From Marinilabiliaceae bacterium UBA5213 (GTDB lineage Bacteria > Bacteroidota > Bacteroidia > Bacteroidales > Marinilabiliaceae): DNA of 6,736 bases. The notes under the pieces are model-generated. The model saw only the letters and a program-made list of their open reading frames with translations. It ran no database searches and was not told where the DNA came from. The position numbers and the translations under genes were made by a program. The stretch spans positions 3,595-10,330 of the forward strand of contig DHVH01000302.1 of NCBI GenBank assembly GCA_002412555.1, written 5' to 3'. Positions 5,890 to 6,736 of this stretch are shown in pieces (position 1 is the stretch's first letter; every line of letters starts with the position of its first letter).

Positions 5890-6736
5890 ATGAACGAAGA
5901 AAGCAATAATCAAGTACCAAATAGCCGCAATCAAGAGGAACTCAAGAAATCTCGTCGTGATTTCTTAAAGAACATGGGCATATTTGGTGCTGCCACAGCA
6001 GCTGGTGCTGGTGCCATCTACTCCGGCTACAAATACGAAAAGAATAAAGGGGCCTCAGAGATGGTGCGGGTACTGACCGAGGACAACCGACTGGTAATGA
6101 TTCCGCGCGACCAGATACAAGCGGTTACGCTAGATCAGGATGCGCTTCAAAAAAGGGGGCGCGAAGGACTTGAAGGGCATCGCTGGACGATGGTGATTGA
6201 CCTGGCCAAATGCCGCAATGCCAAAAGATGCGTTGAGGCCTGCCAGAGTGCACACCACCTGCGGCCACACGAATACCACATTACCACTTTGGTGATGAAG
6301 GACGATCACAACACGGCACCTTATTATATGCCCAAACCGTGTCAGCATTGCGACAACCCGCCCTGCGTCTCTGTCTGTCCGGTTGACGCCACTTTTAAAA
6401 GACAGGATGGCATTGTGCTGATCGACAATGAGCGCTGCATCGGTTGCCGTTTTTGCATTGCAGCCTGTCCCTATTCGGCCCGCATGTTCCATTGGCAGGA
6501 ACCGGTGATGGCCGATGCTTATGAGCAGGAGCAACCCGATTACGACGTTGAATTAAACGTACCGCAAAGAAAGGGAACCATTTCCAAATGTCTTTTCAGT
6601 GCCGATTTGGTGCGGGTTGGACAACTCCCCTATTGCGTAACCGCCTGTCCCAATGGCGTGTTCTATTTTGGCGACGAAAATCAGGATGCAGTGACCAATG
6701 GCACCACCAAAGAAACGGTGCGCCTGAGTCAGCTAC
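5890..6736 (+). CDS. Tat-exported four-cluster iron-sulfur subunit (DmsB/NrfC/PsrB-like), cut by window end
   Basis: Electron-transfer subunit of a membrane redox complex, probably of the molybdopterin-oxidoreductase (CISM) kind. I translated 282 codons from the ATG at 5890; the frame is open at the edge. The twin-arginine motif SRRDFLK (21-27) and the hydrophobic stretch GIFGAATAAGAGAIY point to Tat export after the clusters are inserted. Four Cys motifs follow. Motif I is C108-RNA-KR-C114-VEA-C118, motif II is C151-QH-C154-DNPP-C159-VSV-C163, motif III is C183-IG-C186-RF-C189-IAA-C193, and motif IV is C234-LFS...C249-VTA-C253. Motifs II and III are complete. In motifs I and IV the second expected Cys is Ala111 and Ser237. 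In this family I pairs with IV, and II with III, so one half of the electron wire seems altered. The catalytic subunit and a NrfD-type membrane subunit would be expected further right. The gene follows the HMA lipoprotein by 34 bases, probably in one transcript. Confidence 0.9.
   Translation, partial: MNEESNNQVPNSRNQEELKKSRRDFLKNMGIFGAATAAGAGAIYSGYKYEKNKGASEMVRVLTEDNRLVMIPRDQIQAVTLDQDALQKRGREGLEGHRWTMVIDLAKCRNAKRCVEACQSAHHLRPHEYHITTLVMKDDHNTAPYYMPKPCQHCDNPPCVSVCPVDATFKRQDGIVLIDNERCIGCRFCIAACPYSARMFHWQEPVMADAYEQEQPDYDVELNVPQRKGTISKCLFSADLVRVGQLPYCVTACPNGVFYFGDENQDAVTNGTTKETVRLSQL

Noticed and set aside
6211..6243. Frameshift or sequencing error as the reason for the missing cysteine in motif I
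   Set aside because: The frame is open and sensible on both sides, C108, C114 and C118 keep the canonical spacing, and a matching loss occurs in the partner motif IV.
6130..6534. Minus-strand open frame of 134 codons
   Set aside because: It lies entirely inside the iron-sulfur subunit gene, which has clear family motifs; the reverse frame has no recognisable domain.
1..6736. CRISPR array, insertion sequence, tRNA or phage genes
   Set aside because: No regularly spaced repeats, transposase-like motifs, terminal inverted repeats or cloverleaf-like sequences were seen; nearly all DNA is covered by ordinary genes.

Overview
The window looks like part of a chromosome from the phylum Bacteroidota. 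The grounds are AT-rich spacers without Shine-Dalgarno sites, candidate promoters of the TTTG-N18/20-TAnnTTTG type, and a LytS-like kinase paired with a LytTR regulator. No genus can be named from this evidence. There are seven protein genes, two of them cut by the window ends. I saw no tRNA, rRNA, CRISPR array, insertion sequence or phage gene.

Left part (1-3244, minus strand): a tripartite RND efflux operon read right to left. It encodes a TolC-type outer-membrane channel, a lipoprotein periplasmic adaptor, and the N-terminal 261 residues of an inner-membrane pump of the HAE1 (hydrophobic/amphiphilic compound) type. The three products should assemble into one envelope-spanning exporter.

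Middle (3245-3510): a divergent control region. It holds a candidate promoter for each direction, a nested inverted repeat built from TTCAATAA/TTATTGAA half-sites around the palindrome AACAGCTGTT, and a short hairpin in the predicted leader of the kinase mRNA. Rightward from it run a four-helix membrane histidine kinase and a LytTR response regulator, overlapping by one base (TAATG). The simplest reading is that this two-component system controls itself, the efflux operon, or both through the nested repeat. That is inference.

Right part (5295-6736, plus strand): after a 237-base spacer with its own candidate promoter come a small lipoprotein with one heavy-metal-associated (GMTCxxC) domain and, 34 bases later, a Tat-targeted iron-sulfur subunit of the DmsB/NrfC/PsrB kind, cut by the window end. 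Two of the four cysteine motifs in this subunit, the pair expected to fold together, each lack their second cysteine (Ala and Ser instead). This looks like the start of a respiratory or redox-complex operon whose catalytic and membrane subunits would lie to the right of the window.

The most interesting points are the nested operator-like repeat and the paired ligand losses in the iron-sulfur protein. I do not see proof of a wholly new system. Most genes belong to well-known families.
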